64,000 nt of DNA from Isoetes taiwanensis (taxonomy: Eukaryota; Streptophyta; Lycopodiopsida; Isoetales; Isoetaceae): contig JAJEKV010000025.1 in the NCBI GenBank assembly GCA_021234155.1, forward strand, positions 16,609,094 through 16,673,093. Reading direction: 5' to 3'. A model generated the notes under the pieces. It was not told the DNA's origin. It saw only the letters and a list, made by a program, of their open reading frames with translations, and searched no databases. Below are positions 61,201 through 64,000 of this stretch, piece by piece (position 1 is the stretch's first letter; each line of letters begins with the position of its first letter). The translations under genes were made by a program, and so were the position numbers.

Positions 61201-63410
61201 AATCTGATGTAATTGTCCCAGTTCACGGTAGACAGAGTGCCCACTCAGTATTGGATTGAGGCACTTGTTTTCTATGCACTTTTGCAGTACCCTAATATAT
61301 TGGGTAAATATTTTATGGAGGCCGAACAACACAAAAGCTTGTTCCTCTAATATGGCACACTCCTTAAGGCACACTCAGGATCATTGGACCTAGAGATATT
61401 CCTATAAATATTCCAAATCAATGCAACACGAATTTACACATCAGACTCCCATAGATAGGCGCTCCCTATGTACATATGTTATATAGAGACAATTGTGAAA
61501 TACAATGCGGATAACCATTGACAACCAAAAGCATGAATAAGAATAGCAGAAATGAGTTACTGACTACATTGGTTGTTACATGAGAATACATTCACAATTG
61601 CATGTGGATAATGGCAACTACATGACAATACATTGAAAAGTACATAAGCATACATTGGAAAGCACATCAAACCTTCATTTTATGGTGAATGAAGAGGAAG
61701 GCTGCAACAACCACCTTCATGGACACAATCATCAGGACAACAAGTTGCAATGTGGGAAAACACAACTGAGGACAAGAAACTTCTTGAATAGACCTTTCGC
61801 CAAAGAAAGCCCTTGAGGAGGCCATACAAAAAACAACATCATTGCAAAACTTACCTAGTTCTCGAGGAGTGCAATTATACAAGTCTACTTCTCCTCACCC
61901 CTGTAGCATCCATGTCTCCACCCATAGTGTAGCAATTGGAACCACTACTCTACAACCGATGTATTTTTGAAGCAAATTTATTAATGCAACAGAGAATTCA
62001 GACTTAAGAAGAAACCATCAAGCAATCAAAGAGCACACCTGAGGAGCTTCAACCAATCCACATGCGACATAGCTAGAACCAGTGATATATTCCTTCTTGA
62101 ACATGCTTTTTACCTATGAAGCAGACAACAAGCAAAATTCTAATGCTGCAATCCCATCCTAAACTCAATGTTACTAGTAAAACTAAGAACTGTCATTGGC
62201 AAAACTAAGGATGGCAAGCAGTGATCTACTACTTGCAAACCTAAAACACTCTCTAAGATCCTACAAACTGCCAAGTCATTCCCCTCTGCTGACCTTCCCT
62301 CAGGATCCAAGCATCCTTTGTAGCGCAGTTCCAGGGCAGGCCGCTCCCAGCATCACCTTCCCACCAATTCTTTATCTTCCTGCAAGAGCATGCAAAATGA
62401 TCGGGATGATTTTAGCACTGCCCGTGAAGATATGTTTGCCTTTGCCCTATTCCTGGACCATGCAAATTCCAAGGGGGACCCCGTTCTTTCATAGAAAAGC
62501 TCATCTCAGAATCTTATCGTTGAAAATTCTTAGTGTGGCATAGACATATTTCATGATGGAACGACTTGCTTTTTTATTATCCTTGTAAATGTTGCTTCTT
62601 GCCCTTAAGGGCCTTACGAAGCATGATTCAATTTATTGTTATTGTTATGTGCTCGTTTATGACCATTGCCACAACACAATTTCTCTCTTGAAGGGCAACC
62701 CCTGGTGCAATAGTACTTTGTTAATGGTAGAGCACTTAACTTGCGAGTATGAGGTAATATCCCACAATTGCAATAATGTGCCCTTATATTGCCACCATGG
62801 ATTTTACAACTATAAGGGCATTATAAAAAGGTTTGCATGATAGTGTTCATAATCTACCAATAATCATAGGAGATAATGTAAACCATGACATAACAACAAC
62901 TAATCCCCATCCTTTGCACAATTATCCTTAATCCACTTATCAAGACACACAAGAAATATACAATTATCACTTGGTAGAGGTATTTTTCCTAAAATTATGC
63001 AGATTTTATGCAAACTGTGAATCCAATAATTTCTAGTAGCGACAGAATGGGGAGGGGCGTATATATCGGACGCCGACATGTTATAGGCACAGGCATATCC
63101 GTGTCTTTGACATGTTATAGCCACGCCCAAAAAAAATTACACGACGTTTTTGTGGGCTTAGTGGATTTTTTGCCATTTAAGGCTGGCTATAACATGCCCA
63201 CGTCCGACATTTACCGCGATGGGAGAGAATGTTGCAAAACAAAGAAGTATATTGTAAATATATAAATGGGGGAAAGAACTAGGGATTGGCCCTATGATGA
63301 GGCAAGATAAGTAGAATACTTATGAACATATGGGGGCAATCCAAAGAATGGTATTAAGGTAAATATGACAAATTTGTACACAAGGGGGAAAAAAATTCCA
63401 AAACAGCTAG
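61201..63410. other. No gene recognised
   Basis: About 2.2 kb of AT-rich sequence. Open frames at 61667-61882 (minus) and 62196-62543 (plus) show no known domain. Short local repeats (ACATGAGAATACATT / ACATGACAATACATTG) occur at 61580-61660. The phrase GACATGTTATAG occurs twice near 63075-63120. Confidence 0.35.
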
Positions 63411-63416
63411 TAAGTA

Positions 63417-63626
63417 TTAGGAGTGGCGAGTGCTGAAGATAGGCTGAACACCTGCTGTAGAAAGCATGCGGGTGAGAGAGCGCTTCAAAGGGGCCACAGG
63501 GCGCCTCAGCAATCGGCCAATTGCAGGATGAATGGGCAGCGAATCCACAGATCCCACTGTGATGGCCAATATCAGAACCTGCACCAAAACCAGCACCCCA
63601 AAATGTTGCCAGCTGCTAAGCTCCAT
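63417..63626 (-). CDS. Putative small secreted peptide
   Basis: ATG at 63626 to the stop at 63417, 69 residues. It starts MELSSWQHF and continues with a hydrophobic core (GVLVLVQVLILAITV), and a likely signal-peptidase site after GSVDS. The remainder is short and basic with RLLRRP and LKRS, as in plant peptide-hormone precursors. A TATA box lies about 245 bp upstream on the same strand. No family is recognised and no Cys is present in the mature part. It could be a chance frame, but the signal-peptide-like start plus the promoter element favour a real gene. Confidence 0.45.
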   Translation of the reverse strand: MELSSWQHFGVLVLVQVLILAITVGSVDSLPIHPAIGRLLRRPVAPLKRSLTRMLSTAGVQPIFSTRHS

Positions 63627-63639
63627 CTCCTTGCCCAAA

Positions 63640-63750
63640 TTTGCAGCTTCAAATCAAAATCAGACCCAAAATTTGCAGCCCGAGCTTCAAATCTACTTGC
63701 AATCCAAAGCTTCAAATCAAAATCAGACTCAGCAGTCCCTAAATTCAGTG
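63640..63750. repeat. Short tandem repeat in the presumed 5' UTR
   Basis: The phrase GCTTCAAATCAAAATCAGAC occurs at 63646-63665 and 63710-63729, with a partial copy (GCTTCAAATC) between. It lies between the TATA box and the start of the peptide gene. Confidence 0.75.
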
Positions 63751-63871
63751 CAATACGCTCGAGAATATAACCCTTTCCCTCAATCCGACCGAAAGACTTC
63801 AAATTTCGCTGCGCAGCCCTTACTTTAATATCGAAAGCGCATCTCAGTTGCAATATACAGGTGATAGCAAG

Positions 63872-63880
63872 TATTTATAG
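63872..63880 (-). promoter_or_regulatory. TATA box for the small peptide gene
   Basis: Minus strand CTATAAATA followed by CTTGC, a canonical plant TATA word. If used, the leader would be about 210 nt and would contain a short upstream ATG frame near 63842. Confidence 0.55.
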
Positions 63881-64000
63881 GAGCCAGGCCTCTGTAGTTT
63901 CTCGGCAATGTAGCAGGCAGCTTCTCTTTTAGTATTTCGAGTAGGACTTGTCCACTTTTCGGTAAGGAACGTGTTGTTTAATCATTTTCAACATTTTTCT

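Overview
This window is plant nuclear DNA. AUX/LAX-type permease sequence, a three-finger QALGGH C2H2 gene with an EAR motif, a GH17-type fragment and plant-type Ty3/gypsy elements all point that way. The dense nest of long-LTR elements with very few genes suggests a large, repeat-rich genome. A gymnosperm is my best guess, but no sequence here proves it.

The most striking content is a pair of related minus-strand LTR retrotransposons that carry a histone H3-like gene. Element A (1 to 11604, running off the left edge) reads, in minus-strand order: 5' LTR (10039-11604), tRNA-iMet primer site, H3-like gene, a second unknown gene, then gag, protease and reverse transcriptase of chromovirus type. 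Its H3-like gene starts with a tail identical to the first nine residues of histone H3 and ends with a full-length ungapped H3 fold about 300 residues later. A 3.2 kb LTR element (N, 5787-8944, TSD TCGGG) splits this gene. The two halves are in the same frame once the insert and one TSD copy are discounted. Element B (17362-42116, TSD CTCTC) carries a diverged second H3-like gene (35413-36297) and shows no gag-pol. Both H3-like genes sit between two pairs of short hairpins and behind their own TATA box. The hairpin arms are alike within an element but differ between elements.

The nesting can be read from target-site duplications. A hAT-type transposase gene on the plus strand (14361 to 43689) was hit by two poly(A)-tailed LINE-like inserts. 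The second (16399-42368, 16-bp TSD) was hit by B. B was hit by a Tat-like Ty3/gypsy element C (22470-34614, TSD CTGGG), and separately by a 3.6 kb TIR element T (37506-41110) inside its 5' LTR. C itself contains a LINE fragment.

Between A and the hAT gene lie a tyrosine-recombinase fragment, a 94-bp perfect direct repeat and an intronless AUX/LAX fragment. To the right of the hAT gene (43.7-51 kb) are a LINE 3' end, a G-rich tract, possible decayed exons and an array of six palindromes, mostly enclosed by a ~125-bp inverted repeat. An intact-looking C2H2 zinc-finger repressor gene is at 51416-53506. Then come a tRNA-like tandem array, a GH17 fragment, a decayed RING-type gene, two LINE fragments and, at the right edge, a possible small secreted-peptide gene with its own TATA box.

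All family assignments were made by eye from translated motifs. No database search was run. Some frame breaks lie in homopolymers or CAG/CTG-rich stretches and could be assembly errors.
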